A stretch of 64,000 nucleotides of DNA from Mesorhizobium sp. GbtcB19 (GCF_019091085.1 NZ_JAGXJY010000004.1:62001-126000); one strand, 5' to 3'; positions 20,939 through 30,374 are shown, counted from the first letter of the stretch. The notes: a model not told the origin generated them from the letters alone. Numbers and translations: made by a program.

Positions 20939-21039
20939 TGCCTTCGTCCGGCGCCCGGGCGCCAGGGAACTGTTGAAACCGAGCCTGGAAATCCCGGCAC
21001 GGGCCGGGACCGCCTGGCCATTCCACAAGGCGACCGGCA

Positions 21040-21762
21040 CTAGGCCAGGCCAGCCTCTCTCAGACGCTGCGACCAGTGGTTCCACCCTCGGTCGATCTGA
21101 GCGCCGACGAGCTTTCCCGCCGTCTTGACCTCGCCTGGCGACAGATAGTTGATCTTGCCGATCTGCAGGCCGGCCGTGAGCGCCTTCGCTTCCTGCTCGA
21201 GATAGAAGGCCCGGAAGACGACCTCGCGCACGGAGTTGCCGACATTGACGACGCCATGACGCGCCATGAGGACCACGGTGCTGTCGCCCAGGCTTTCGGC
21301 GATATCCGCGCAGACATCATGGCTGCCGCCGAAGAGATCCGTCTCGTCGCCGTGCTTGTCACGGATCTCATAGACTGGAACCCGCTCGCCCATGAAAGCT
21401 CCCATATGGGTGACCGGCCGAAGCGGCGTGTCGACGAAGCAGTAGGGCAGCACGGCAGGGGAATGGGTGTGGAGCACGCACTGGACGTCCGGCCGCGCCT
21501 TGTAGATCTCGCTGTGGATGTAGCGTTCCAGATAGGAGGGCCGGTTGTCCGGCGTTTCGCCTTCAAGATTGAAACGCTGGATGTCGCCGGCGGTTATCAG
21601 GCTCGGAGCGAGCTTCTGGGCCAGGAAGAAGTTTTGCGGATCCTCCGGATCACGGGCGCTGATGTGCCCGAACGTATCCATGATGCCTTCGTTGAGAAGG
21701 ATCTTCGTCGCCGTCACCAGCTCTTCGAAGACCTTCTGGCGCGCTGGGCTGTCGTCTTTCAT
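21040..21762 (-). CDS. 3-Hydroxy-2-methylpyridine-4,5-dicarboxylate 4-decarboxylase
   Basis: A 240-residue class II aldolase/adducin-fold protein. Metal-binding histidines appear in [12 protein letters not shown] (H-T-H) and [11 protein letters not shown], and an early GHISARDP motif is conserved. In M. loti the family member in this position removes the 4-carboxyl group, giving 2-methyl-3-hydroxypyridine-5-carboxylate. GGGAG upstream supports the start at 21762; a start 15 bp earlier is possible. It lies between the PEBP-like gene and 4-pyridoxate dehydrogenase in the same operon. Confidence 0.9.
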   Translation of the reverse strand: MKDDSPARQKVFEELVTATKILLNEGIMDTFGHISARDPEDPQNFFLAQKLAPSLITAGDIQRFNLEGETPDNRPSYLERYIHSEIYKARPDVQCVLHTHSPAVLPYCFVDTPLRPVTHMGAFMGERVPVYEIRDKHGDETDLFGGSHDVCADIAESLGDSTVVLMARHGVVNVGNSVREVVFRAFYLEQEAKALTAGLQIGKINYLSPGEVKTAGKLVGAQIDRGWNHWSQRLREAGLA

Positions 21763-21833
21763 GTCCAATTCTCCCATTGCGCGGCGATGGCGACCATTTT
21801 TGTTCTTGTTGTCGGTCGCTGGAGCCGCGGATT

Positions 21834-22292
21834 TCACTTGTTTTCGTAGATGCCGACGATCCGGTTCTGCTCGATGATGTTGCCGGCATATGTCTGCAGG
21901 AACTCCTCCCGGGTGGGCGTGCCTTCGACCTTGGTGTCGAGCGCATAGACCCAGAAATAGTAGTGATGCTCACCATGACCGGCGGGCGGCTGAGGCCCGT
22001 AATATTGCTTGCCGCCGGCGCCGTTGGGGCCGACGCGAAACTTTTCCTGCGCATCCGAAAGATCGGTGGTCGATGGATCGATGCCATAGACGACCCAATG
22101 CGTGAAACCGTTGGCCAGGGGCGCATCCGGATCGTGGCAGATGACCGCGAGTTCCTTCGCGCTTGCCGGGACGCCACTGACGGTAAGCCTGGGCAACACG
22201 TTGCCCTTGTCGCCGGCATGTTCGTCGCGCAGCTTCCCGAGTGGCTGGAAATCCGCCGACGTAATCTTGAGGTCCTTGATGTTCAGGGGCAT
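21834..22292 (-). CDS. YbhB/PEBP-family protein in the B6 operon
   Basis: A 152-residue protein of the phosphatidylethanolamine-binding (YbhB/YbcL, RKIP-like) family. Landmarks are the anion-pocket segments [21 protein letters not shown] and [24 protein letters not shown]. It has no signal peptide, so it is cytoplasmic. The family binds small anions or phospholipid head groups, and bacterial functions are mostly unknown. It is embedded among B6-degrading enzymes, suggesting a role with a pathway intermediate such as an enol, enamine or carboxylate, but no reaction is known to me. Confidence 0.88.
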   Translation of the reverse strand: MPLNIKDLKITSADFQPLGKLRDEHAGDKGNVLPRLTVSGVPASAKELAVICHDPDAPLANGFTHWVVYGIDPSTTDLSDAQEKFRVGPNGAGGKQYYGPQPPAGHGEHHYYFWVYALDTKVEGTPTREEFLQTYAGNIIEQNRIVGIYENK

Positions 22293-22321
22293 GAATTCGT
22301 CCTTCAGAAATTTCGATCGAG

Positions 22322-22912
22322 CTAGACGCCGGCCTTGAGGTCGGCGACGGACTTGCCGCCGACGCGCTGATGCACGCGCGGACCGGATGCGACGGCGACG
22401 CAGATCAGAAGTTCGTCCGGGCGCGGCGCATCCGGCACGGAAAAGGTGACGGCGTCGTAGTGGGAACGGATGTAGAGCTCGTCCTTGTGGGCAAGCGGGA
22501 TATCGATGGTGGTGCCGGCGACAGCGACCTTGCTGACCGACGAGATCCAGGCCTTGCCACCGCCCACCTGCTGCCGCAGCGGATCTCCGAACACCGTGGT
22601 GATGCAGGCCACGACATGTTCCTGTTCGCCTGATGTACCCGCGATACCGCCCTTGCCATAGCTTTCGACCGGCCTGTTGCCGAGCAGCGCTACGGCCCGC
22701 TCGCCGAGCGCATGACCGATCGCGGCGCTCGGGCTGGTCAGATCGGACAGTTCGGCGACGAACTTTCCGGCGAAAGGATTGCGTATGACAACGCCAGTCG
22801 CGACTTTGACGAGGATTTCGCCAGGTGTGCCGCCGTCATGCCGGCTTTCCTGGACGCAGGCGTACCAACCCCTTACCTCGTAGTCTCTTTCGACTTCATT
22901 GGAATAGTTCAT
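22322..22912 (-). CDS. DUF1185 (AA_synth) family protein, B6 operon copy
   Basis: A 196-residue protein of the DUF1185/'amino acid synthesis' family, recognisable by IRNPFAGKFVAEL, VESYGKGGIAGTSGEQEH, a KAWISSVSKV region and LAHKDELYIRSHYDAV. CAGGAG precedes the start at 22912. It lies between the PEBP gene and MHPCO. A clear paralogue occurs at 37166 beside a second pyridine-type catabolic cluster (shared pattern RNPxAGxFVxxL, ESYGK, GExEH, HK, SH). The function is unknown. The repeated association suggests an accessory step in ring cleavage or handling of the unstable acyclic product. Confidence 0.85.
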   Translation of the reverse strand: MNYSNEVERDYEVRGWYACVQESRHDGGTPGEILVKVATGVVIRNPFAGKFVAELSDLTSPSAAIGHALGERAVALLGNRPVESYGKGGIAGTSGEQEHVVACITTVFGDPLRQQVGGGKAWISSVSKVAVAGTTIDIPLAHKDELYIRSHYDAVTFSVPDAPRPDELLICVAVASGPRVHQRVGGKSVADLKAGV

Positions 22913-22978
22913 CTTTATCTCCTGAAGGGCGCGCGCTTGCGCATGCACCGATTAACTCGTTGGCCGGCTTGCCCGACG

Positions 22979-24118
22979 CTACTGCGGCCATGAGTAGACA
23001 CGGCGCAGCGGGTCGTAGCGGGCGGCTTCCAGTGCCGCCGGCGTGAACATGTTTCCCTTCGAGAGCGAGCGGTTTGCCGCATAGTCGCCGGACAGGGCCT
23101 GGCAGCGGTCCGTGATCGGGCGAATGCGCGTTTCCCACGCGACGAGCGCGTCTTCGACCGAAGCGCCGTCCTCCAGGTCCTGCGACAGGCTGAAGGCGTT
23201 GACCATCGCGCAGCCGGCGCCCTGGGCAAGAGCCGGGCACATCGCATGCGCGGCATCTCCCACAAGGGCGACCTTGCCTCTTGTCCAGCGGTCCAGCTTG
23301 GTCGTTTCGTACTTGTCGTACCTGGCGGTTTTCAGCTTGGCCGCCTCGATCAGGCACGGCTCCAGGAAAGGGAACATCTCGACCCAGACTTCGAGATCGA
23401 TCGGCACGCTTGATCCGCGGGGATCGGCGGCCGGAGCCATCAAGCCGAGATAGAGCTCATTCTCATTGCAGGGCGAGTAGAGAATGCGCTGGACGCGCGG
23501 CCAGAAGTTCCACATGTCGATGGTATTGTCCCACTCGCCATGGCCGAGCTCTTTCTTCATGCGCGGGACGATCAGCCGGATGAGACCGTCTTTCGAAACC
23601 CAGCGATCCTGTTTGAAGCCGATGGAATCCCTGACCTTGGAGCCGACGCCATCGGCGCCGACGATCAGATCGGCTTCGAGAACCTCTCCGGTCTGAAGCG
23701 TCAGGCGGCCTTCCGGATCGGCGGCGACCGCCTCGGAATTGACACTTATGTCGACACCAAGCGCGCGGGCCCGGTTGACCAGGGCATCGTGCAGGTGGCT
23801 GCGGGTCATGATGCGCCAGGGCAGGCCGTTGAACGTCTCCTTGGAGACCGACTTGTTATGCATCCAGGTCTCGTAGGTCGGAGGCGTGTGCGAGCCCTGG
23901 AGCACATCGTCCAGGGCGCCCAGTCCTTCGAGCACGCGAAGGCCGTTGTGCCAGAGGTAGATGCCCGCGCCGAATGCCCGCAGCTCCGAACTCTTCTCGT
24001 GGAGCCTGACGTCCCAACCGTTCTGCTTGAGAGCGATGGCGGCCGTCAGCCCGGCAAAGCCGCCGCCGGCAACCTCGGCGCGACGCGTCTTGCCCGGAGT
24101 TTTGTTTACATTGGCCAT
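22979..24118 (-). CDS. 2-Methyl-3-hydroxypyridine-5-carboxylate oxygenase (MHPCO)
   Basis: A 379-residue FAD aromatic-hydroxylase-fold protein. The FAD motif is VAGGGFAGLTAAIALKQNGW, the middle motif is LIVGADGVGSKVRDS, and the ribityl-binding motif is VALVGDAAHAMCPALAQGAG. Length and sequence match MHPCO of M. loti, which hydroxylates the ring and then opens it reductively to E-2-(acetamidomethylene)succinate using one O2 and NADH. Its neighbour upstream is the hydrolase of that product. This is the ring-opening step of the pathway. Confidence 0.95.
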   Translation of the reverse strand: MANVNKTPGKTRRAEVAGGGFAGLTAAIALKQNGWDVRLHEKSSELRAFGAGIYLWHNGLRVLEGLGALDDVLQGSHTPPTYETWMHNKSVSKETFNGLPWRIMTRSHLHDALVNRARALGVDISVNSEAVAADPEGRLTLQTGEVLEADLIVGADGVGSKVRDSIGFKQDRWVSKDGLIRLIVPRMKKELGHGEWDNTIDMWNFWPRVQRILYSPCNENELYLGLMAPAADPRGSSVPIDLEVWVEMFPFLEPCLIEAAKLKTARYDKYETTKLDRWTRGKVALVGDAAHAMCPALAQGAGCAMVNAFSLSQDLEDGASVEDALVAWETRIRPITDRCQALSGDYAANRSLSKGNMFTPAALEAARYDPLRRVYSWPQ

Positions 24119-24160
24119 TTTCTATCCTGATGCTGCGTAGAAGAAGACGGTGCTTGGCCG

Positions 24161-24997
24161 TCAGGCGTCTATGAAATTGGTGATGGCTTTCAGCGTGATC
24201 TCGGGGGAGACCTCGTTGACGTAATGGTCGGCGCCCGGGACGACGACGACAGGCAGATCGGGCCGCAGTTGGCTTGTCTTCGCCAACGCCGCCGCCGAAA
24301 CCAGTTTGCTCGCCTCGCCCCGCACGATGAGGACCGGCTTCGTCACGTCGCGGTAGGCCGGCACGAGGTCCGCTCGCAGGCCCCTGGCGGTCTGCGCCAT
24401 TGCCGCGGGCGAGGCCAGTGGACGCAATCCGCCGTCGACCGGCTGATAGCCGCTTTCGGCCCTGATCTTGATGGCGTCGGCGGGTATGTTCGGATAGCGG
24501 CCGGCGAGATAGGCTTCGACAGCCTCCACATTTTCGAAAAGCTTGCTGCCTGCGTTCACTCGCGCTTCCAACGCGTCCAGCGCTTCGGTCTCGACGTACG
24601 GCGTGAAGTCGATCGCGACGACCGAACGCACCAGATCCGGATATCTCGCCGCCGCCGTGACGGAATTCCTGGCACCAAGCGAATGTCCGACGAGGATGGC
24701 ACGGCCTCGATCGAGGCTGCGTATCAGGCCGGCAATGTCGTCCGCATAGTCATTCGCCTCATAGCCGCTTTCCGGCTTGTCGCTCAGGCCATGCCCCCTC
24801 TGGTCGACCGCTATGGTCGTGAACCGATCCGAGAGCCGGGCCATCAGCGGCGCGAAGACGGCGGAGTTGGAGGTGATGCCGTGGAAGAACAGCATCAATG
24901 GGCCGCTGCCCGTCTCGCGCACGTTCAAGGTGATGCGGCCAATGTCGATGCGTCGCGAGACGAAGTGGTCGGAAGGTATGTCTGCCGCCATGTCCAT
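24161..24997 (-). CDS. E-2-(acetamidomethylene)succinate hydrolase
   Basis: A 278-residue alpha/beta hydrolase with the nucleophile elbow GHSLG (S106) and catalytic H258 in GADHYVNE; the oxyanion-side motif is FFHGITSNS. It corresponds to the M. loti enzyme that splits E-2-(acetamidomethylene)succinate into succinate semialdehyde, acetate, ammonia and CO2, the last step of the pathway. It is the first gene of the ten-gene operon and is divergent from the GntR gene. It is also related to the hydrolase at 30578 in the second catabolic cluster. Confidence 0.93.
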   Translation of the reverse strand: MDMAADIPSDHFVSRRIDIGRITLNVRETGSGPLMLFFHGITSNSAVFAPLMARLSDRFTTIAVDQRGHGLSDKPESGYEANDYADDIAGLIRSLDRGRAILVGHSLGARNSVTAAARYPDLVRSVVAIDFTPYVETEALDALEARVNAGSKLFENVEAVEAYLAGRYPNIPADAIKIRAESGYQPVDGGLRPLASPAAMAQTARGLRADLVPAYRDVTKPVLIVRGEASKLVSAAALAKTSQLRPDLPVVVVPGADHYVNEVSPEITLKAITNFIDA

Positions 24998-25178
24998 GAT
25001 CCTCGTCTCCGCTGCCCGTCTCCTGCAAAGGGATCATACAGCCGGGATCGCGTCAAGCAGATTGTCTGACATTCTTGCAATCTTCAGATTTGACAATCAG
25101 GCTATCCTGCTGTCAAATTTCCACGGCGTGGCGTATGCTGCTTCAGTTTGCGACTCAAAAGCCCATGAGACGTTATCG
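24998..25178. promoter_or_regulatory. Divergent promoter/operator between the B6 ring-degradation operon and gntR
   Basis: ATTTGACA (25088-25095) and TGTCAAAT (25111-25118) form a perfect 8-bp inverted repeat with a 15-bp spacer. A second pair, GATTGTC (25060-25066) and GACAATC (25092-25098), overlaps it. TTGACA at 25090 could be a -35 box for gntR. The arrangement fits autoregulation by the GntR protein and control of the ten-gene operon. Confidence 0.55.
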
Positions 25179-25850
25179 ATGCCCCCAGATTTGAATTTGC
25201 GAATTTCGCCACGGACCGTGCAACGGGAGACCGTCGACAAGTTACGGCTCGCGATCTTCTCCGGACTGTTCCAGCCGGGAAGCCGCCTCGTCGAAAGTCA
25301 ACTGTGCTCACAACTCGGCATCAGCCGCCCCTCGTTACGGGAGGCTTTGCGCAGTCTTGAGGCCGAGCGCCTGATCGAGATCGTCCCCAACCGCGGGCCG
25401 TCGATACCGGCGCTTTCGTGGGAGGTGGCAACCGCCATCTACGAGGTTCGGGAACTGTTGGAAGTCGAGGCCGCGGGACGATGCGCGCTGAGGATTTCGC
25501 CTGAACAGTTGCTTAAGCTTGAGAAATCTCTTTCCGCATTCGAAGAGGCGGCATCCAGCAATGACAGCCTGGCGCAGGTCATGACCGCCGCGGACTTCTA
25601 TTCGATCATCCTGGCCAATTGCGGCAACCCGATCCTGGAGGAAGTCCATCGCGGTCTGGTGGCCAGGATCAGCTTCTTTCGAGGACGGTCGATGTCCTTG
25701 GAGGGCCGGGCACAAAGCAGCCTGGCGGAGATGAGGGAGATCTTCGAATCCATCGCCGCCGGCGACGAGAAGGCAGCCCGCAAAGCCTCCAAACAGCACG
25801 TCCTGAAGGCAAAAGCGGCAGCGAAGATATCCATGGACAACGGGATTTGA
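25179..25850 (+). CDS. GntR-family (FCD type) regulator of the B6 locus
   Basis: A 223-residue regulator. The winged helix is near the N-terminus (ETVDKLRLAIFSGLFQPGSRLVESQLCSQLGISRPSLREALRSLEAERLI), followed by an all-helical FCD ligand domain (VRELLEVEAAG to RISFFRGRSMS). The start at 25179 is chosen because the domain begins soon after; there is no strong ribosome-binding site. It stands divergent to the ten-gene operon and upstream of pyridoxine 4-oxidase, so it probably responds to a B6 vitamer or 4-pyridoxate. FCD domains usually bind carboxylates through a metal, which would suit 4-pyridoxate. Confidence 0.88.
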   Translation: MPPDLNLRISPRTVQRETVDKLRLAIFSGLFQPGSRLVESQLCSQLGISRPSLREALRSLEAERLIEIVPNRGPSIPALSWEVATAIYEVRELLEVEAAGRCALRISPEQLLKLEKSLSAFEEAASSNDSLAQVMTAADFYSIILANCGNPILEEVHRGLVARISFFRGRSMSLEGRAQSSLAEMREIFESIAAGDEKAARKASKQHVLKAKAAAKISMDNGI

Positions 25851-26099
25851 ATTCTTCGATGGACCGGTGTTCCGTCTGAAGACGCTGGAGCAATTCCAGG
25901 AAAAGTGTGAGCGGTTTTCTGTCAGGAATTGCGTCAAAACAAGAAGATAGAGCGGTTCGCCGTTTCCGCGAAACGGTGAAACGCTCTAAGTCCTTCATGA
26001 CGTTTCGGATCGGCCGAACGCAGATCGTGCGCGGGTCTTCGCCATGTCGGCGTCGGAGACACCCGGCTGTCGAAGCCGACGGTGGCAGATGGAGTGACG
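25851..26099. other. Intergenic region containing RIME copy 4
   Basis: About 250 bp between gntR and pyridoxine 4-oxidase. It holds a full RIME-like repeat (25887-25988), then about 110 bp that must contain the oxidase promoter if it is not co-transcribed with gntR. No clear operator is visible. Confidence 0.6.
25887..25988. repeat. RIME-like repeat, copy 4 (two-hairpin form)
   Basis: A full copy from GGAGCAATTCC to GAAACGCTCTA, including GAATTGCGTCAAAACAAG in the middle. It lies between gntR and the oxidase and does not overlap a gene end. Confidence 0.85.
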
Positions 26100-27683
26100 A
26101 TGACCAGGGCCAATGTCGAGCGCGAACCGAATTGCGATATCGTCATCGTCGGCGGCGGGTCCGCCGGGACGTTGCTTGCCGCGCGCCTGAGTGAAGATCC
26201 GGACAGCCGCGTTCTGCTGATCGAGGCAGGCGAGGAGGGGACGGATCCCGACATCTGGAACCCTGCTGCCTGGCCGGCGCTTCAGGGCCGCAGCTACGAT
26301 TGGGACTACCGCACCGAGCCGCAAGCCGGCACAGCGGGCCGGGTGCATCATTGGGCGCGGGGGCGTTTGATCGGCGGCTCGAGTTGCCTGCATGCGATGG
26401 GCTACATGCGCGGTCATCCCTGCGACTTCCAGGCCTGGGTCGATGCGACTGGCGACCGCCGATGGAGCTGGGATGAACTGCTGCCGGTTTTCCAGGCGAT
26501 CGAAGACCACCCGCTTGGCGGCGACGGCATTTATGGCAAAAGCGGGCCGTTGCCGATCCATTTGCCGGCCGACGAAGTAAGCCCGCTTGCGCGTGCCTTC
26601 ATCGAGGCAGGTGCATCGTTGGGCCTGCCTCGCCTACAGGGCCACAACAGCGGAGAGATGATCGGCGTCACTCCGAACTCCTTGAACATTCGCGACGGGC
26701 GGCGGGTGACAGTGGCGGACGCCTGGCTCACAAAAGCTGTCCGGGACCGCAAGAACCTGTCCATCCTCACGGGATCCCGGGTGCGGCGGCTCAAGCTGGA
26801 GGGCAATCAGGTCCGCAGCCTCGAGGTCGCGGGGCGGCACGGCCTGGTCGAAGTCTTTGCCGATCAAATCGTGCTTTGCGCCGGGGCGCTGGAAAGTCCG
26901 GCCTTGCTGATGCGTTCGGGCATCGGTCCGCACGATGTGCTCGATGCCGCGGGCGTCGGCTGCCTGATCGATATGCCTGAAATCGGTCGAAACCTTCAGG
27001 ACCACTTGCTTGGCGCCGGCAACCTCTATGCGGCCCGCAAGCCGGTGCCGCCGTCGCGCCTGCAACATTCGGAATCGATGGCCTATATGCGAGCCGGCGA
27101 CTTCACCGCCACCGGGCAGCCTGAAATCGTCGTCGGCTGCGGCATCGCACCGATCGTGTCCGAACGCTTCCAGGCGCCCGCCGCCGGCACAGCCTACTCG
27201 CTGCTGTTCGGCATCACGCACCCGACGAGCCGCGGCAGCCTGCGCATAAGCGGGCCGGAACTCGACGACCGGTTGATCATCGACCCGGCATACCTGCAAA
27301 CCAGTCGGGACCGCGAGCTGTTTCGCCAGGCTCTCGAGGCGGCACGGACAATCGGGCATCGAGACGAACTCGCCGGCTGGCGAGAGCACGAACTCCTGCC
27401 AGGCGCCCTCAACGGCGCGGCCGAGATTGACGACTTCATCGCACGGTCGGTCATCACACACCATCATCCCTGCGGTACGTGCAGGATGGGCAAGGACCCG
27501 GACGCCGTCGTCGACGCGGACCTACGGCTCAAGGCGCTCGACAATCTTTTTGTCGTGGACGCGTCGATCATGCCCAACCTCACCGCAGGACCGATTCACG
27601 CCGCGGTCCTCGCAATCGCCGAGACCTTCGCTCGGCGGCACCGGGATGGGATAAAAAACAACGCCTCGAAACGCGTCGCCTGA
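26100..27683 (+). CDS. Pyridoxine 4-oxidase (GMC family)
   Basis: A 527-residue GMC oxidase. The FAD motif is CDIVIVGGGSAGTLLAARLSED, the second GMC stretch ends in ARGRLIGGSSCLHAMGYMRG, and the active-site region is VITHHHPCGTCRMGKDPDAV. The sequence closely matches pyridoxine 4-oxidase of M. loti, which oxidises pyridoxine to pyridoxal with O2, giving H2O2. GGAG five bases ahead supports the start at 26100 over 26082. It feeds pyridoxine into the pathway, as PPAT does for pyridoxamine. The TGA stop overlaps a short repeat at 27682. Confidence 0.95.
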   Translation: MTRANVEREPNCDIVIVGGGSAGTLLAARLSEDPDSRVLLIEAGEEGTDPDIWNPAAWPALQGRSYDWDYRTEPQAGTAGRVHHWARGRLIGGSSCLHAMGYMRGHPCDFQAWVDATGDRRWSWDELLPVFQAIEDHPLGGDGIYGKSGPLPIHLPADEVSPLARAFIEAGASLGLPRLQGHNSGEMIGVTPNSLNIRDGRRVTVADAWLTKAVRDRKNLSILTGSRVRRLKLEGNQVRSLEVAGRHGLVEVFADQIVLCAGALESPALLMRSGIGPHDVLDAAGVGCLIDMPEIGRNLQDHLLGAGNLYAARKPVPPSRLQHSESMAYMRAGDFTATGQPEIVVGCGIAPIVSERFQAPAAGTAYSLLFGITHPTSRGSLRISGPELDDRLIIDPAYLQTSRDRELFRQALEAARTIGHRDELAGWREHELLPGALNGAAEIDDFIARSVITHHHPCGTCRMGKDPDAVVDADLRLKALDNLFVVDASIMPNLTAGPIHAAVLAIAETFARRHRDGIKNNASKRVA

Positions 27684-27712
27684 ATCCCTTTCAGCGCGAC
27701 GCGCTTTAGGAA
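27682..27712. repeat. Short dispersed repeat at the pyridoxine oxidase stop
   Basis: GAATC-N2-TTTCAGCGCGACG followed by GCTTTAGGAA is about 85-90% identical to 45257-45285 next to livF. It overlaps the TGA of the oxidase gene. Confidence 0.5.
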
Positions 27713-27771
27713 CAGCGGCATCGCCATGATCTCAAACCTGTCTTGGCCAAAAGCCTCCTCCGCCAGGTCGG

Positions 27772-28515
27772 CTAATGCTTCAGGATCTGGCTGAGGAACA
27801 ATTTCGTCCGATCATGGCGCGGGTTGCCGAAGAACGCGTCGGGCGTGCCCTCCTCGACGATCTGTCCGGCGTCCATGAAGAGGACGCGGTCGGCCACCGC
27901 CCGGGCAAAGCCCATCTCGTGGGTGACGCACACCATGGTCATGCCGTCGCGGGCCAGCCCGGTCATCGTCTCCAGCACCTCCGACACCATTTCCGGGTCG
28001 AGGGCGGAGGTCGGCTCGTCGAACAGCATGACATCGGGTTTCATGCACAGGCTGCGGGCGATCGCCACGCGCTGCTGCTGGCCGCCGGAAAGCTGGACGG
28101 GGAACTTGTTCGCCTGCTCGGGAATGCGCACCCGCTCCAGGAACTGGAGAGCGGTCCTGCGCGCCTCCGTGGCGGAAACGCCTTTGACCCACATCGGCCC
28201 GGCCATGCAGTTCATCAGCACCGTCATATGCGGGAACAGGTTGAAGTGTTGGAACACCATGCCGACGTTTGAACGTACGGCAGCGACGTTGCTCATCCTG
28301 CCGTGCAGGGCAACGCCGTTGACGACGATCTCGCCCTCCTGATGCGCTTCGAGGCGGTTGAAACAGCGGATCAGCGTCGACTTGCCCGAGCCGGACGGCC
28401 CGCAGATGACGATGCGCTCGCCCTTGTGCACGGTCAGGTTGATGTCCTTCAGCGCATGGAACTGGCCGTACCACTTGGAAACGGCCCTGGCTTCAATGAT
28501 GGCCTGAGCGCTCAT
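27772..28515 (-). CDS. Amino-acid-type ABC transporter ATPase
   Basis: A 247-residue ATPase with Walker [11 protein letters not shown]-loop [13 protein letters not shown], signature [15 protein letters not shown], Walker [17 protein letters not shown] and H-loop THEMGFA. The pattern is typical of the polar-amino-acid (GlnQ/HisP) class. The start at 28515 overlaps the permease stop by 4 bp. It is the last gene of the operon that begins with the flavin reductase, suggesting that the substrate taken up is the compound degraded by those enzymes. Confidence 0.94.
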   Translation of the reverse strand: MSAQAIIEARAVSKWYGQFHALKDINLTVHKGERIVICGPSGSGKSTLIRCFNRLEAHQEGEIVVNGVALHGRMSNVAAVRSNVGMVFQHFNLFPHMTVLMNCMAGPMWVKGVSATEARRTALQFLERVRIPEQANKFPVQLSGGQQQRVAIARSLCMKPDVMLFDEPTSALDPEMVSEVLETMTGLARDGMTMVCVTHEMGFARAVADRVLFMDAGQIVEEGTPDAFFGNPRHDRTKLFLSQILKH

Positions 28516-29486
28516 CGCACCTTGCTCCTGGCATAGTGCCTCTCGATGCGGGACTGGATCAGCTCGAGGCAGATCGACAGCATCCAGTAGATCATGGCGG
28601 CGGAGATCAGCATCTCCATGTGCTGGAAGGTCTTCTGGCCGAGCGTTCGCGCCAGAAACATCAGTTCCCACACGCCGATGACCGACACCAGCGAGGAATC
28701 CTTCAGCATCGAGATGAACTGGTTGCCGGTCGGCGGAATGATGACCGGCAATGCCTGCGGCAGGATGATGCGGCGCATCGTCAGCGCGAAGCCGAAGCCC
28801 ATGGAGCGCGAGGCCTCCCACTGGCCGCGATCAATGCTCTGGATGCCGGAGCGGAAGATCTCGGTCATGTAGGCGCCGTAGCAAAGCGACAGCGCCAGGA
28901 TGCCGGCGGGCACCGCATTGATGACGAAGCCGAGCTGCGGCAGCCCGAGATAAATCAGGTAGACCTGCATCAAGAGCGGCAGGCCGCGGAAGAAGGAGGT
29001 GTAGAAGCTGGCGATGGCATAGGCGAAGCCATTGCTGGAGAGCTTGGCGACCGCGCCAGCCACCGCGACGACCGAGGCGATGACGATGGAAATCGCCGAG
29101 ACGTAGAGCGTGGTGACGACGCCCTGGCTGATCAGGAACGGCAGCTTCTCGCGGATGAATGGCAGGCTGAGGTGGAACGTCTCGAAGAAGGCGATGAAGA
29201 GCAGCAGCAGCTCCAGCCAGACGATGCCGATCTGCAGCTTGAGCGGCGCGAAACCGATCAGCACGACGTTGAGCGTGAAGATCACCGCAATGGCGAAGCC
29301 GATGGCAAAGCGCCCGTAGAGGCCGCTCGTCGACGGCTCGCCGATCACCGGACGCATCAGTTCGGCGAAGCCGGTGCCCGACAGGTTGAACGCCATGAAG
29401 ACCAGCAGGACGACGCCGAACATCGTCGCCACGAACCAGGGCTTGTGAACGAGGACTTCAGCCTCGACGGTATCCGGGTAGAGCAT
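28512..29486 (-). CDS. Amino-acid-type ABC permease with N-terminal membrane extension
   Basis: A 324-residue permease. The standard HisM/GlnP domain starts near residue 115 ([21 protein letters not shown]) and contains [20 protein letters not shown] and the coupling loop [24 protein letters not shown]. The first 110 residues add about three further membrane segments not present in short HisM-type permeases, as in some rhizobial AapQ/BztB-like proteins. No second permease gene is present, so it may act as a homodimer. Confidence 0.9.
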   Translation of the reverse strand: MLYPDTVEAEVLVHKPWFVATMFGVVLLVFMAFNLSGTGFAELMRPVIGEPSTSGLYGRFAIGFAIAVIFTLNVVLIGFAPLKLQIGIVWLELLLLFIAFFETFHLSLPFIREKLPFLISQGVVTTLYVSAISIVIASVVAVAGAVAKLSSNGFAYAIASFYTSFFRGLPLLMQVYLIYLGLPQLGFVINAVPAGILALSLCYGAYMTEIFRSGIQSIDRGQWEASRSMGFGFALTMRRIILPQALPVIIPPTGNQFISMLKDSSLVSVIGVWELMFLARTLGQKTFQHMEMLISAAMIYWMLSICLELIQSRIERHYARSKVR

Positions 29487-29505
29487 CTTTGAGCACCGGC
29501 GGTTC

Positions 29506-29530
29506 GGCGGCCTACCCGTGGCAGGCCGCC
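29506..29530. other. Hairpin between binding-protein and permease genes
   Basis: GGCGGCCT (29506-29513) pairs with AGGCCGCC (29523-29530) in the 54-bp gap. There is no U-run, so it is more likely an mRNA-stability element than a terminator. Confidence 0.5.
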
Positions 29531-29540
29531 TTTGGAAAGA

Positions 29541-30374
29541 TCAGTTCGTCTTCGAATAATCCTGCCCGTACCATTTTTCCGAGAGCTTGCTCAGCGTGCC
29601 GTCCGCCTTCATCGCCTTCACGGCGTCGGCGATCTTGGCCGACAGCTCCGGATCGCCATGCTCGATGGCGATCGCCAGCGGCTCGTAGAACACCGGATCG
29701 CCCACCTGCTTGATCGGATAGCCGGCCTTCACCGCATCGAGGATCGACGGCAACGACGACACCACGGCGTCCAGGCGCACGCCGTCGCCGAGGCGAAGGT
29801 CGTCGAAGGCGGTGGTCGAATTCTCGTAGGAGTGGACTTCCTTCGGATTGAGCTTGTACTCGAAGGCCGGCGCGCCGGCGGCATCGAGCGTCAGATCCTT
29901 CTTGGCATAGGCCTCGAAGGTGGAGGTGCTGGTGGCGCCGACCACCTTGCCGTCGAGATCGGCCAAAGTCTTCGCCTTGCTGTCCTTGTGCACGGCGACC
30001 GCCGCCGGCGTGTAGTAGTAGACGGCGGGGAAATCGAAGATCTCGGCGCGCTTCTTGGTCGGCGTCATCGAGCCGACATGCATGTCCCAGCGGCCCGCCC
30101 AGTTGCCGGCGGTGATGATGTCCCAGCCCGGCGTGACGAACTCGACCTTGACGCCGAGATGCTTGCCGATCGCCTTGGCAACGTCGACGTCGAAACCGTC
30201 GAGCTCGTTGTTGGCATTCACGAAGGACTGCGGCGCCCAGTTGGCGTCCGTCGCAACCTTGAGCGTGCCCGCGGCAGTCACGCGGTCGAGCACCGCGCCG
30301 GCATGTGCGGGATAGGCGCCAAGCGCCAGCGCGAGTGCTGCCATCGTCAGCTGTCGTCTGTTCCAGAATGTCAT
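29541..30374 (-). CDS. Amino-acid-type periplasmic binding protein
   Basis: A 277-residue family 3 binding protein. The signal peptide ends near ALGAYPAHA, and the mature part begins with LKVATDANWAPQSFVN and continues with ELDGFDVDVAKAIG, the family signature. The segment GSMTPTKKRAEIFDF is the ligand-binding hinge region. It lies downstream of four catabolic genes (reductase, aldehyde dehydrogenase, monooxygenase, hydrolase). The ligand could be a zwitterionic pyridine such as trigonelline rather than an amino acid; this is inference from context. Confidence 0.88.
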   Translation of the reverse strand: MTFWNRRQLTMAALALALGAYPAHAGAVLDRVTAAGTLKVATDANWAPQSFVNANNELDGFDVDVAKAIGKHLGVKVEFVTPGWDIITAGNWAGRWDMHVGSMTPTKKRAEIFDFPAVYYYTPAAVAVHKDSKAKTLADLDGKVVGATSTSTFEAYAKKDLTLDAAGAPAFEYKLNPKEVHSYENSTTAFDDLRLGDGVRLDAVVSSLPSILDAVKAGYPIKQVGDPVFYEPLAIAIEHGDPELSAKIADAVKAMKADGTLSKLSEKWYGQDYSKTN

